A DNA stretch of 64,000 nt from Algoriphagus oliviformis (GCF_017254915.1 NZ_JAFKCT010000001.1:1-64000); one strand, 5' to 3'; counted from the stretch's first letter, positions 25,093 through 34,094 are shown. Numbers and translations: made by a program. The notes: generated by a model not told the origin, from the letters alone.

Positions 25093-26075
25093 AAAGAAAA
25101 GTGTTGTTTGACGCCAGCTGGGATGGGGAGACCGGAATCGGGAGGCTCTATCGGGAAATCATGGCCCGAAAGCCGGACGCTGTGGACGCGCTTCCCCTGC
25201 GGGTGGAAAAGAATCCCTCAGGCTTCCTGGCTCCGTTTCATCTCGCCAGGCAAATCCAGGCAAGCGAGGCAGAGGTGTTCTACAGCCCCACCTTCATCCC
25301 TCCGCTTTTTTCACGAATGCCTTTTGTGTTTACAATCCATGACCTCATGCACCTGTTTTACTACACCCGTCTGCACCGGGAGTACTATCGCTGGGTGATC
25401 GGGCCGCTGGCCAAAAAGGCCAAAAAAATCATCACCGTGTCCCAGTACAGCAAGTCTCTCTTGGTGGAAAAGCTGGAAATCCCGGCCGATTTGATCCGTG
25501 TGATCTACAATGGGGTCGGCGAAAACTTCTTTGAAAACGAGCGGGAGTACGCGCTTGACCGCCCGTACTTTCTCTACGTGGGCAATCGCCGCAACTACAA
25601 AAACCTCCCGGCGATGCTTGAGGCTTTTTCCCTCGCGGATATCCCCCGAGACTTTGTTTTCGCGCTTTCCGGACATCCAGATCCCGAGATCGAGCGCCAG
25701 ATCCGGGCGTTCGGGATTGAGGGAAGGGTAAGGTTTTTGGGAATGATCCCAGAGGAGGACCTCCCCTCGGTGTACAAGGGAGCCCATGCCACCCTCTTTG
25801 TCTCCAAGATGGAAGGTTTCGGGCTGCCGGTCTTGGAGTCCATGGCTTCGGGCACGCCGGTCTTGACCTCTTCCAGCTCTTCCCTGCCGGAAATCGCCGG
25901 TGGAGCGGCTATCTGTGTGGACCCCGAAAGCCCCAAAGCCATCCAGCATGGCATAGAGCTGCTGGTCAAAGACGAGGAAGCCTACATTTCCTGCGTGGAA
26001 AAGGGCCTGCTCAGAGCGAGCGGCTTTTCTTGGGAAAAGACCGCGGCACAAACTTGGGATACCATCCTCGCCTAA
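25089..26075 (+). CDS. Glycosyltransferase family 4 protein (328 aa)
   Basis: GT-B enzyme: acceptor domain with VFTIHDLMHLFYYTRLH and ITVSQYSKSLLVEKL (residues ~80-130, typical of mannosyltransferase-like GT4s), and donor domain YFLYVGNRRNYKNLPAMLEA, LGMIPEEDLPSVYKGAHATL and SKMEGFGLPVLESMASGTPV (E-x7-E). The ATG at 25089 overlaps the stop of the Wzy-like gene (ATGA); a longer frame upstream is out of context. Mannose or a related hexose is the likely donor, a guess from motif style only. Confidence 0.88.
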   Translation: MKRKVLFDASWDGETGIGRLYREIMARKPDAVDALPLRVEKNPSGFLAPFHLARQIQASEAEVFYSPTFIPPLFSRMPFVFTIHDLMHLFYYTRLHREYYRWVIGPLAKKAKKIITVSQYSKSLLVEKLEIPADLIRVIYNGVGENFFENEREYALDRPYFLYVGNRRNYKNLPAMLEAFSLADIPRDFVFALSGHPDPEIERQIRAFGIEGRVRFLGMIPEEDLPSVYKGAHATLFVSKMEGFGLPVLESMASGTPVLTSSSSSLPEIAGGAAICVDPESPKAIQHGIELLVKDEEAYISCVEKGLLRASGFSWEKTAAQTWDTILA

Positions 26076-26087
26076 AAACTGATTTGC

Positions 26088-27779
26088 ATGCATCTGCTTA
26101 TTTCCATACTTCTTTTGCTATCGGCTTTCTTCCAAGAAAATACTGAGATCAAGCCAAGCGAACCTGGCACTAGAGTTCTGGTGACTGATTTTGGAGCGGT
26201 CGGAGACGGAGAGCGCGACAATACCTCGGCGATCCAGCGGGCGCTCGACGAGGCGGCACCGGGTGACACTGTTTACATTCCTGAGGGCACTTTCCCCGTT
26301 CGCACCTTACAGCTGAGATCTGGAGTCCACTTGGTGTCCGAGGGCCTCTTGACGCACCATTCCCAAGCTAAGGCGGGGGACTATTCTATCGAAAAACAAA
26401 ATTCCCCCAATCCCCTGCTCAAGGGAACTGGCATCACCGACGTGTATATTTCCGTCCGCGCCAGATCCAAAAACGAGGCAATCTACCTTGACCGCTGCAA
26501 GCAAATCCGCATCGTAAACTCCGACCTCGGCGGAGACTCGACCAAGCTGCGGGCCTACCCTGGCATTTTGGCCTTCCAGTGCAGCGGACTGGAAGTGCTT
26601 TCTTCCAAAATCCACCACTTCGGTAGCGAGCGGCAAGAGACCCACTCCTACCAGCCGGGCACGGGCATTCGCGTGCTCTCCAGCAACACCATCTCCATCC
26701 GCGACTCTGAAATCTACGAAAACGGCGAAAACGGCGTGTTTCTACACGGCTGCCGCAAAGCCGAAGTCCTGAACAACACCATCCACCACAACGGCATGTC
26801 GGGCATACAGGTGGCCTTTGGGAACAGCGGGAAGGAAAGCGACTACATCTTCACAGGAAACGTCCTGGACAAAAACGCCGCGGACGGCATCGACATCAAC
26901 AACCGCTCTCCCGAAAAGGCCAAGGACATCTCCACCACCATCGCCTACAACCTGAGCTGTGGCAACGGCTTTGTCCAGGGCCAATCGACGCCGGACGGAT
27001 CGGGCTTTGGCACGCTCATCAACGTGTCCAACATCCTCCTCTATCGCAACCAAGCCATCTCCAACAACCGGCCCGCGCTCTACATTGAGGACTGCGGAAC
27101 CATTCTTTCGAAGGAAAACCATGCGGACAACCAAGTCGAGATCACCCTGGGACTGGACGAACTCCTCATCGAGTCCAGCCAGTATAGCAGCATCAACCTC
27201 ATGGCCAACACCAAGGCTCGGCACATCCTCATCCGGGACAGCCATATCGGCTCCCTTTCCCTCCCCAATGGCATCCAAGTCGAGCAGTTTGAGGTCTTGT
27301 CCAACACCTTTTCCCATGCGCGCTTCAACATCAACATGAAAGGCAATCTGACCTTGGGAAAAAACACGCTGAAAAACAGCAGCAGCTCCAACCTCCTCTT
27401 CATCGCCGGAGCGGGCAGCGCCCTCATCGAGGACAACGAACTGGAAAGCACCCAGGCCCCGGCTGTTTTGGTGAAGAAAAGTGCCCAAAACATCCAACTA
27501 AAGGGAAACCGCCTCCGCTCCCCCGGCCCCGTGATCCTGGATGAAGGCAGCCCCGGACTCCTGCTCCAGGACAATCGCCTCGAGCTCCTTCCCGGCGACT
27601 CGGAGTCGCTCACCTTCAAAAGCAACTATCCCAACGGCATACAGCTACTGGGCAACGAACACCATGGCATCGCCGGGCAGCCTACGCTCGTATTGGTAGG
27701 AAAAGGGACTGCCAAGATCAGCGACAAATTGGTCACCGGAACGGCTGACTATGCCGCCGTGGAAGTGGAAAAAGACTAA
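26088..27779 (+). CDS. Secreted right-handed beta-helix protein, pectate-lyase-like (563 aa)
   Basis: A short signal peptide (HLLISILLLLSAFFQ) precedes the DFGAVGDGERDNT motif (residues ~30-45), the hallmark of pectate-lyase-3/glycosidase-28-type beta-helices, and many Asn-rich coils follow (for example SSNTISIRDSEIYENGENGV and NNTIHHNGMSGIQV). Within a polysaccharide cluster such proteins are usually periplasmic or surface lyases, glycosidases or C5-epimerase-like enzymes that trim, remodel or release the polymer. Catalytic residues cannot be assigned by eye. It is embedded between two glycosyltransferase genes with spacings of 12 and 10 bp. Confidence 0.8.
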   Translation: MHLLISILLLLSAFFQENTEIKPSEPGTRVLVTDFGAVGDGERDNTSAIQRALDEAAPGDTVYIPEGTFPVRTLQLRSGVHLVSEGLLTHHSQAKAGDYSIEKQNSPNPLLKGTGITDVYISVRARSKNEAIYLDRCKQIRIVNSDLGGDSTKLRAYPGILAFQCSGLEVLSSKIHHFGSERQETHSYQPGTGIRVLSSNTISIRDSEIYENGENGVFLHGCRKAEVLNNTIHHNGMSGIQVAFGNSGKESDYIFTGNVLDKNAADGIDINNRSPEKAKDISTTIAYNLSCGNGFVQGQSTPDGSGFGTLINVSNILLYRNQAISNNRPALYIEDCGTILSKENHADNQVEITLGLDELLIESSQYSSINLMANTKARHILIRDSHIGSLSLPNGIQVEQFEVLSNTFSHARFNINMKGNLTLGKNTLKNSSSSNLLFIAGAGSALIEDNELESTQAPAVLVKKSAQNIQLKGNRLRSPGPVILDEGSPGLLLQDNRLELLPGDSESLTFKSNYPNGIQLLGNEHHGIAGQPTLVLVGKGTAKISDKLVTGTADYAAVEVEKD

Positions 27780-27789
27780 ACGCAAAATC

Positions 27790-28740
27790 ATGAAGGTCAA
27801 TCTCTATATCCCTACGCTCAACGCCGGCCCCCGCATGGAGGAGGTAGTCAATGGTCTCAAAGCCCAAAGCTATCCCATCCATCGCCTCGTGGTCGTCGAC
27901 TCCGGCTCTACGGATGGGACGCTGGCCTATTTCCGCGACTTGCCCCACGACCTGATCCGACTCGACAAAAAGGACTTTGACCACGGAGGCACCCGCCATC
28001 GGGCCATCGAGGCCTTTCCGGATGCGGATATTTTTGTCTTCCTGACCCAAGATGCCATCCCGGACAATGCGGATGGTTTGGAAAAAATGGTCGCGGCCTT
28101 CCAAGCCAATCCAAAACTCGGCATGTGCTACGGCAGACAGCTGCCACACCACGGCGCAAAAGTCCTGGAAGCCCACTCCCGCATCTTCAACTATCCCGCG
28201 AAGTCGAGCCTCAGAACCTTCGAGGACAGGCACCGGCTCGGCATCCGCACGATCTCCTGTTCCAATTCCTTTGCGGCCTACCGCAAGGAAGCCTACTTTG
28301 ACGCGGGGGGATTTCCCTCGGGCACCATCCTCGGTGAGGACGTGCTGATCGCTGGGCAGATGCTGCTCAAGGGCTGGGAGATGGCCTACCTCGCGGAGGC
28401 AAAAGTGCGCCATTCCCATGACTACAGCCTGGGCGAGGAGTTTCGGAGGTATTTTGACATCGGGGTCTTTCATCGGGACAATCCCTGGATTTTCGAAAAA
28501 TTCGGCAAGGCCGGCAAAGAGGGATTCAGCTACCTACGCTCAGAGCTCGCCTACGTGGCCCAGCACCGGCCTGTGCTTTTGCCCAAGACCTTCGCGTCAC
28601 TTTTTGCAAAATGGATAGGCTACCGACTCGGTCTGATGCACAATTCCCTGCCTCAGTCCGCCAAAATCCCCCTCTCCATGCACCGCGCGCATTGGAGAAA
28701 AAAAACCGATTTGGCTCCCGTGGGCAACAAAATACTGTAG
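27790..28740 (+). CDS. Glycosyltransferase family 2 protein, rhamnosyltransferase-like (316 aa)
   Basis: GT-A enzyme: VNLYIPTLNAGPRMEEVVNG and VVDSGSTDGTLAYF (nucleotide site), FLTQDAIPDN near residue 84 as the D-x-D-equivalent, and TILGEDVLIAGQMLLKGWEM (ED motif of the acceptor region), which resemble rhamnosyltransferases. The ATG at 27790 directly follows the preceding stop by 10 bp; a longer upstream frame overlaps the beta-helix gene and is unlikely. The last gene before a weak terminator and a 255-bp gap. Confidence 0.86.
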   Translation: MKVNLYIPTLNAGPRMEEVVNGLKAQSYPIHRLVVVDSGSTDGTLAYFRDLPHDLIRLDKKDFDHGGTRHRAIEAFPDADIFVFLTQDAIPDNADGLEKMVAAFQANPKLGMCYGRQLPHHGAKVLEAHSRIFNYPAKSSLRTFEDRHRLGIRTISCSNSFAAYRKEAYFDAGGFPSGTILGEDVLIAGQMLLKGWEMAYLAEAKVRHSHDYSLGEEFRRYFDIGVFHRDNPWIFEKFGKAGKEGFSYLRSELAYVAQHRPVLLPKTFASLFAKWIGYRLGLMHNSLPQSAKIPLSMHRAHWRKKTDLAPVGNKIL

Positions 28741-28846
28741 CGCTTATATACAATGTGTGGAACATCCAATTTCCAAGAAAGACCGATTTTCCAGGCATTG
28801 CCCCATTTAGGAAATTTTTACAACCTCGTGAAAAACCCTTCAAAAC

Positions 28847-28866
28847 AGCCCATAAAGGGCTTTTTT
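28847..28866 (+). terminator. Weak terminator after the 19061-28740 gene run
   Basis: AGCCC pairs with GGGCT around ATAAA, followed by five T. It lies in the 28741-28995 gap before the priming-transferase gene, which is A+T-rich and probably holds that gene's own promoter (a TTTG lies 4 nt before the ATG). Confidence 0.5.
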
Positions 28867-28995
28867 GGTATTTAGCCGTCTGGCAAAGCAAACTGTTTTT
28901 CCCAAAAATCAAGAGTCCTCCATCCCATTTCCCCCGCAGTGGTATGCAAATTGAAAATTTGCTGTCACCAACTACCACAATAAACTATTTGAACG

Positions 28996-29709
28996 ATGAG
29001 AGCTAACCAACACCAGGAAATTGCCTTCCGAGACTTCGGACGGGAAACTCCACTTCCCACTTTCGTGGCGATGTATCGGGTGTCCACAGACACCGTCCGG
29101 GAAGTGATCTTTGAAGGAATCGAACTTACGACGCGGTTTTTCAAGCGAGCCTTTGATATCGCGTTTGCCGGCATCGTGATGCTGCTGGGTCTACCGGTCT
29201 TCCTGACCGTGATGCTGATCACCAAGCTGACATCCAAGGGCCCGGTTTTCTACAAGCAGGAACGAATCGGCCGCAGTGGCAACCCTTTCTATATCTACAA
29301 GTTTAGAAGCATGATCGTGGAGTCTGAGGTCAACGGTCCCCAAACGACGACCAACGACGACCCGAGGATTACCCCTTGGGGAAAGATCATGAGAAAAACC
29401 CACTTGGATGAGCTACCCCAGTTTTGGAACGTGCTGAAAGGCGAGATGTCCATCGTGGGGCCTCGTCCGGAGCGGGCGCACTTTATCCGTCAGATCACCG
29501 AGCGGGCTCCGGCCTACTGGAGATTGCTGGCGCTGAAGCCGGGCATCACCTCCGTCGGACAAGTGGGCTATGGCTACGCGGAAAACGTCGACCAAATGGT
29601 GGAGCGTATGTCTCTCGACTTGACCTACCTGGAGGATGTCAACCTCTTCAGAGACTTGGAGATCATCTTCAAGACCGTGGGAACGATGATCGGAGGAAAA
29701 GGAAAGTAA
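28996..29709 (+). CDS. Priming sugar transferase (polyprenyl-phosphate sugar phosphotransferase, 237 aa)
   Basis: A bacterial sugar transferase of the WcaJ/WbaP C-terminal type: one membrane or re-entrant helix (IAFAGIVMLLGLPVFLTVML, ~52-72), KQERIGRSGNPFYIYKFRSM, the catalytic-type HLDELPQFWNVL segment and GEMSIVGPRP. It transfers a sugar-1-phosphate to undecaprenyl phosphate, starting repeat-unit synthesis. It is monotopic and shorter than WbaP-type proteins (no N-terminal membrane domain), but carries ~45 extra N-terminal residues. As the last gene of the polysaccharide locus it may be expressed separately. Confidence 0.9.
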   Translation: MRANQHQEIAFRDFGRETPLPTFVAMYRVSTDTVREVIFEGIELTTRFFKRAFDIAFAGIVMLLGLPVFLTVMLITKLTSKGPVFYKQERIGRSGNPFYIYKFRSMIVESEVNGPQTTTNDDPRITPWGKIMRKTHLDELPQFWNVLKGEMSIVGPRPERAHFIRQITERAPAYWRLLALKPGITSVGQVGYGYAENVDQMVERMSLDLTYLEDVNLFRDLEIIFKTVGTMIGGKGK

Positions 29710-29765
29710 CAACCTGTAAGGCTAGGGCACTTTCGACAGTTCTCGAAAAGCCCAGCTCCAAAAAG

Positions 29766-29803
29766 CAAAAAGGCCAAACCCCATGGGGTTTGGCCTTTTT
29801 GCT
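29766..29803 (+). terminator. Bidirectional terminator between sugar transferase and DinB-like gene
   Basis: GCAAAAAGGCCAAACCCC is perfectly complementary to GGGGTTTGGCCTTTTTGC, an 18-bp stem with T-rich ends on both strands, placed between two convergent genes. Confidence 0.9.
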
Positions 29804-29817
29804 GCAATATTCCCTGA

Positions 29818-30348
29818 TCAGAATCCCACAAAGGCAGGAGGCTCGACGCCCTTGGCTCTGAGGTAAGCGATGGCCGATCCCCGATGGTGGGTGCTGTGGT
29901 CGATCAGCAGCGCCTCCACCTGACGTCGGGTTACCTTGTTGCCAAAGACCTCGATGGTCTCGGCTGCATCCGCCTCGCTCAGGGCCTTGCTGGTGGCGAT
30001 GCCATAGTCATAGGCGTCGGCGACGAACTTGGCCAAATCAGCTCTGGAAGCGGTTGCGACATCCAAGGATGGGGCTGTTTCGGATCCCTTGAGAAAACCC
30101 TGGGAAATGCCGACGATGGCGGTGCCGATGTGGTGGATCTGCTCCTTGAAGGACATCGCACCCGGGTCGGTCTTGTAGTCCATCTCGGAGTCGGGCATTT
30201 TGGCCAAAACGTCCAGCGTAAATTTCTTGCTGTTTTCAAATTTCGCCAAAAACTCATCCTTGCTGGTCTGGGCCTCAACTGCCAGCGAGGAAAGCAAAAA
30301 GGCTACTGCAAACATCGCTGCAGCCGCTAGTCTCATAAAATTTTTCAT
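29818..30348 (-). CDS. Exported DinB-family protein (176 aa)
   Basis: The DinB/YfiT four-helix fold is recognised from the metal-site histidines: QIHHIGTAIVG in the middle and LLIDHSTHHRGSAIAYLRAKG at the C-terminus. Unlike most DinB proteins, this one has a signal peptide (MRLAAAAMFAVAFLLSSLAVEA), so it should be periplasmic. DinB-like proteins use a divalent metal and include thiol-dependent enzymes such as bacillithiol transferases; the activity of exported forms is unknown. It is monocistronic. Confidence 0.8.
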   Translation of the reverse strand: MKNFMRLAAAAMFAVAFLLSSLAVEAQTSKDEFLAKFENSKKFTLDVLAKMPDSEMDYKTDPGAMSFKEQIHHIGTAIVGISQGFLKGSETAPSLDVATASRADLAKFVADAYDYGIATSKALSEADAAETIEVFGNKVTRRQVEALLIDHSTHHRGSAIAYLRAKGVEPPAFVGF

Positions 30349-30412
30349 GGGTAAGTGATTTTGGTTCGTAGTTAAAGTTCCGCTATTCCCGATTCAATTC
30401 AAATGGAAAACC

Positions 30413-30420
30413 TAATTTTG
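30413..30420 (+). promoter_or_regulatory. Candidate -7 box 4 nt before gldD start
   Basis: TAATTTTG is an exact TAnnTTTG match; ATCC then separates it from the ATG at 30425. Transcription would begin at or within a few nt of the start codon. Confidence 0.5.
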
Positions 30421-30424
30421 ATCC

Positions 30425-31003
30425 ATGAAGAAAATGCTGGCTTTGCCGCTCATCCTGATGGGTTTGGCCTCTTGTGAAAACAACTGGCTCCCCAAACCGA
30501 CCGGCTACAACAAGATCGACCTTCCCCAACACTCCTTTAAAAACCTAGAAGGAGACTACCCCTATCGACTGGACTATTCGGCCTCCAGCCAGGTGGAGCC
30601 GGACTCTTTCAACCTCTCCGAAAAGGCCTGGATCAACCTCAACTACCGGGACTTTGGGGCCAAAGTGCACCTCACGTACAAGAAAATCGGAGAAGGCAAG
30701 GGAGACTTTGAGACCCTGTCCAGCGATGCCTTCAAGCTCACTGCCAAGCACCAAATCAAAGCCTATGGCATAGAGGAGGGAGTACTGGTCACACCAAACG
30801 GCTACACGGCGGTCGTCGCGGAGCTGTCCGGCGAAGTGCCCACCCAGTTTCAGTTTTTTGTGACCGACTCCACCGAGCACTTTCTCCGAGGGGCGCTGTA
30901 TTTCAACACCGCGATGAAAAACGACTCTTTGGCACCCGTGATCGAATACATCAAGATCGACATGACTCACCTGATGAACTCCGTCGAGTTTTTGGACAAG
31001 TAG
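30425..31003 (+). CDS. gldD: Gliding motility lipoprotein GldD (192 aa)
   Basis: Lipoprotein signal with lipobox Cys17 (GLASC). The family signature NWLPKPTGYNKIDLPQHSF follows directly, then the conserved VHLTYKKI and a long C-terminal block with FQFFVTDSTEHFLRGALYFNT. GldD is one of the Bacteroidota gliding/type IX secretion accessory lipoproteins; loss abolishes gliding in Flavobacterium. The gene commonly sits next to gldE in other members of the phylum, but no gldE homologue is visible here: it lies between a convergent-type DinB-like gene and an SSS transporter and ends at its own terminator. Confidence 0.92.
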   Translation: MKKMLALPLILMGLASCENNWLPKPTGYNKIDLPQHSFKNLEGDYPYRLDYSASSQVEPDSFNLSEKAWINLNYRDFGAKVHLTYKKIGEGKGDFETLSSDAFKLTAKHQIKAYGIEEGVLVTPNGYTAVVAELSGEVPTQFQFFVTDSTEHFLRGALYFNTAMKNDSLAPVIEYIKIDMTHLMNSVEFLDK

Positions 31004-31027
31004 CAAAACCCATCCAAGCGCCAATGA

Positions 31028-31064
31028 AAAAGCCTCCAGACCAAAAGATCTGGAGGCTTTCTTT
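31028..31064 (+). terminator. Bidirectional terminator after gldD
   Basis: AAAGCCTCCAGA pairs with TCTGGAGGCTTT around CCAAAAGA, with T- and A-rich flanks. It separates gldD from the convergent SSS-transporter gene. Confidence 0.85.
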
Positions 31065-31080
31065 ATGTCAATCGGAGGAT

Positions 31081-32856
31081 TTAGCTCAGCTTTTTCCAAG
31101 AGCTAAGGATCACCCCACCACCTATCACGGCGACTACGGCGGCGATGATTCCGGCTACCGTATTGCCATAGATGAAGAAGCCCGTGGAGAAGAGCGCGGA
31201 ATAGATCATCACCGTACCGGTGAGCATCAGTCCTATCTCCTTAGGCAAAGAGCCCTGCTCCTGCTTTTCCGCAGGGTATCTGTCCAAGACGGCCTTCCAG
31301 CCCAAGGCAGCGGGTCTCACTTTGCGGTAGAAAGAGAGAAGCACCTCGTCTTTTTCGGGCTTGGTGAGGAAGGTCACCAGCATCCAGCCCACGGTGGTGA
31401 TGGAAACCGAGTAGATCAGCTTGAGGTAGGCCTGGTTTTCCGGGATCATGATCCAGTTGACTTTGGGATTGATCACTTCGAAGAAAATCGCCACAACAAA
31501 GGAAATCGCCATCGCCCAGATCTCGGTGTAGGCGTTGATCCTCCACCAAAACCAGCGAAGGATGAAGATCAGGCCGGTACCGGCGCCGATTTGCAGGAGG
31601 ATGTTGAAGGCATCCAAAGCCGAGGAAAGCGCCAAAGCCAATACCGCGGACAGCACCATCAGGACGACGGTAGAGATACGTCCCACTGCCACCAGCTGCT
31701 TGTCGCTGGCGTCAGGCTTCACAAACCGCAGGTAGAAATCGTTTACCACGTAGCTGGAGCCCCAGTTGAGGTGAGTGGAAAGCGTGGACATCACCGCGGC
31801 GATCAGGGAGGCCAGCACGATACCGATCAGACCTGTGGGCAGGTAGGTCAGCATAGCGGGATAGGCCAAGTCATCGCCCAGCTTGTCCACTGGGATGTGC
31901 GGAAATGCCACCTGCAGGTCAGAGATATTCGGATAGATCACCAGGGAAGCCAAGGCAATCAGGATCCAAGGCCATGGCCTGAGCGCATAGTGGGCGACGT
32001 TGAAGAAGAGGGTCGCTCCGATGGCGTTCTTTTCGTCCTTGGCGGAGAGCATACGCTGTGCGATGTATCCGCCACCGCCTGGCTCAGCACCTGGGTACCA
32101 AGTCGCCCACCACTGGATGGCGATAGGCATCAGAAAAAGCGGAATGTACAGGTTGGGATCGCTGAAGTCAGGCAGGAAGTCCAGCTTGGTAGCCACGACC
32201 TCATGCGACAAAAGATTGTTGAGCGAGCCGATCTCCGGGAGGTCAAGGATGTAATAGGCCGCCCCAAAGGAGCCGATCATCGCAATGAAAAACTGGAAGA
32301 AGTCTGTCAGCAAAACTCCCTTCAATCCACCCAGGGAACTGTACACCACGGTCACCACGGATGCGATCAGGAGGGTCTGGTAGGGAGAAAGTCCCAGCAT
32401 GACCCCGCCGATCTTGATGGCCGCCAGCGATACGGTCGCCATGATGACCACGTTGAAAAACACCCCCAGATAAATGGCGCGGAAGGCTCTCAAAAAAGCC
32501 GCTCCCTTGCCGGAATAGCGCATTTCATAAAACTCCAAGTCAGTCGTCGCCTCGGACCTTCTCCAGAGCTTGGCATAGACGAACACCGTCAGCATCCCGG
32601 TCAGCAAAAACGCCCACCAAGCCCAGTTGCCCGCCACGCCGTTTTTCCGGACGATGTCAGTCACCAGGTTTGGCGTGTCGGCGGAGAAGGTGGTCGCTAC
32701 CATGGAGACGCCGAGCAGCCACCAGGGCATGTTTCGGCCAGAAAGAAAAAACTCCTTGGCTGAGCTTCCCGCGGACTTTGCGGTGAAAAGGCCAATGAGC
32801 AGTGATATGATAAAGAAGGCTGCAATAATGCCCCAATCCAAGGCAGTGACATTCAT
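31081..32856 (-). CDS. Sodium:solute symporter family transporter (591 aa)
   Basis: SSS-family (SLC5-like) transporter with about 14 transmembrane helices in the LeuT-like fold. Recognisable pieces are FFLSGRNMPWWLLGVSMVAT near the N-terminus, TFSADTPNLVTDIV in TM2 and YSSLGGLKGVLLTDFFQFF (the family's conserved YtxxGGlkAv-type motif), as well as TTLSTHLNWGSSYVVND. The substrate may be a sugar, amino acid or organic acid and cannot be told from sequence. The start at ATG 32856 (MNVTALDWGIIAAFF) is preferred; a TTG at 32883 is possible. Length is at the upper end of the family because of a C-terminal extension. Confidence 0.88.
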   Translation of the reverse strand: MNVTALDWGIIAAFFIISLLIGLFTAKSAGSSAKEFFLSGRNMPWWLLGVSMVATTFSADTPNLVTDIVRKNGVAGNWAWWAFLLTGMLTVFVYAKLWRRSEATTDLEFYEMRYSGKGAAFLRAFRAIYLGVFFNVVIMATVSLAAIKIGGVMLGLSPYQTLLIASVVTVVYSSLGGLKGVLLTDFFQFFIAMIGSFGAAYYILDLPEIGSLNNLLSHEVVATKLDFLPDFSDPNLYIPLFLMPIAIQWWATWYPGAEPGGGGYIAQRMLSAKDEKNAIGATLFFNVAHYALRPWPWILIALASLVIYPNISDLQVAFPHIPVDKLGDDLAYPAMLTYLPTGLIGIVLASLIAAVMSTLSTHLNWGSSYVVNDFYLRFVKPDASDKQLVAVGRISTVVLMVLSAVLALALSSALDAFNILLQIGAGTGLIFILRWFWWRINAYTEIWAMAISFVVAIFFEVINPKVNWIMIPENQAYLKLIYSVSITTVGWMLVTFLTKPEKDEVLLSFYRKVRPAALGWKAVLDRYPAEKQEQGSLPKEIGLMLTGTVMIYSALFSTGFFIYGNTVAGIIAAVVAVIGGGVILSSWKKLS

Positions 32857-33011
32857 AGAGTCTGAGTTTAAATTGGCGGACAATTAACAAATTTTTTTTC
32901 TATCGGATGAAGTCTTCTTTAATTTTTTTGAAAAATAAAGGCGGTTGTGGATCTTTACGCCTCCCTTTGTTTTTGGTAAGTCCTCAGGGAAACAAATTTT
33001 CTTTTCTTTCC

Positions 33012-33019
33012 TATTTTCG
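33012..33019 (+). promoter_or_regulatory. Candidate -7-like box 4 nt before the sugar-kinase start
   Basis: TATTTTCG, one mismatch from TAnnTTTG, is followed by CCAG and the ATG at 33024. Part of a recurring short-leader pattern in this window. Confidence 0.35.
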
Positions 33020-33023
33020 CCAG

Positions 33024-34094
33024 ATGATCCCAAGCCTCATCCCTGCTCTGACCAGCAACTATCCGGTTCTTGAAAACCAAGCCATTACCATCAAAGCCCT
33101 GGGCGAGGGACTGATACACGAGACCCTCCTGCTCGACAACGGCTCCGAGCAGTGGGTGCTCCAGGGCTTCAACGAGGCGGTGTTTAACTATCCTGACCGC
33201 ATCGACTACAACCTTGGGCTACTGAGCATCCATGCGGAAACCGAGCCCTTGGCTTTTCTACTCCCCCTTCCAATACCCAACAAAGACGGGAAGGGACTAA
33301 CCGAGATCGGAGGAAAAAAGTACCGCCTCTTTGATTTCGTCAAAGGCGCCACCCTGCAGCAAATAAACCATCCTCACCAAGCCTACATCGCCGCCCAGGC
33401 CTATGGGAAGTTTGCCGCTTGGAGCCATGAGGTCGGCGGGGAAAGGATGCAGGAGACCATCCCCAACTTCCACCGCTTGGACCTACGCTTTGAAAAGCTG
33501 GTCGCCGTGTCGGGAGAAAAATCCACGCTCAGCCCCGAAGAGACCGAAATCCTCGACTTCTACCTGAGCCAGCAGCCGCTGGTGGACTGGTACCTGACGC
33601 AGATCGACCAGCTGCCTCTGCGCATCACGCACAACGACACCAAGATCAACAACCTGATCTTTGCAGAAGACCTACAAAGTGTACAGGCGCTCATCGACTT
33701 GGACACGCTGATGGGGGGCTATCTGATGTATGACTTCGGAGACCTAGTGCGCACGGTTGCCTGTAGCCTACCCGAGACCGCCACGCAGTGGGATGCCATC
33801 CACCTAATCCCGGAGCTCTTCCGCGAGCTGCTGACCGGGTATTGGGAGGGGGTGAAAGACATGGCTACTCCAGAGGAAGCCAGGTCACTGATCCTTGGCG
33901 GCGAGATCATGACGCTGATCATGGGCTTGCGCTTTTTCACCGACCACTTGCAAGGCAATATCTACTACCGCGTCGCCTATCCCGAGCAGAATTTTCACCG
34001 GGCTAAAAACCAGATGATTTTGCTGAAAAACCAGCAGGAAAACCGCGAAACGCTGAAGTCCTTCTGGGAAAAGAGCACCGGAATGAAGCCGTGA
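33024..34094 (+). CDS. Phosphotransferase-family sugar kinase, N-acetylhexosamine 1-kinase-like (356 aa)
   Basis: Aminoglycoside-phosphotransferase fold. The catalytic loop ITHNDTKINNLIF and metal-binding segment LIDLDTLMGGYLMYDFGD match the NahK-type signature (HND-x-K-x-N-N and D-x-D) better than antibiotic kinases. Such kinases phosphorylate the anomeric carbon of N-acetylhexosamines or other hexoses to sugar-1-phosphates, which a nucleotidyltransferase can activate; one such gene lies at 54360-55265. An in-frame upstream region from 32907 has an unsuitable N-terminus, so the ATG at 33024 is used. Confidence 0.75.
   Translation: MIPSLIPALTSNYPVLENQAITIKALGEGLIHETLLLDNGSEQWVLQGFNEAVFNYPDRIDYNLGLLSIHAETEPLAFLLPLPIPNKDGKGLTEIGGKKYRLFDFVKGATLQQINHPHQAYIAAQAYGKFAAWSHEVGGERMQETIPNFHRLDLRFEKLVAVSGEKSTLSPEETEILDFYLSQQPLVDWYLTQIDQLPLRITHNDTKINNLIFAEDLQSVQALIDLDTLMGGYLMYDFGDLVRTVACSLPETATQWDAIHLIPELFRELLTGYWEGVKDMATPEEARSLILGGEIMTLIMGLRFFTDHLQGNIYYRVAYPEQNFHRAKNQMILLKNQQENRETLKSFWEKSTGMKP

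Noticed and set aside
30425..34094. An operon linking gldD, the SSS transporter and the sugar kinase
   Set aside because: The transporter is on the opposite strand and a strong bidirectional terminator separates it from gldD.
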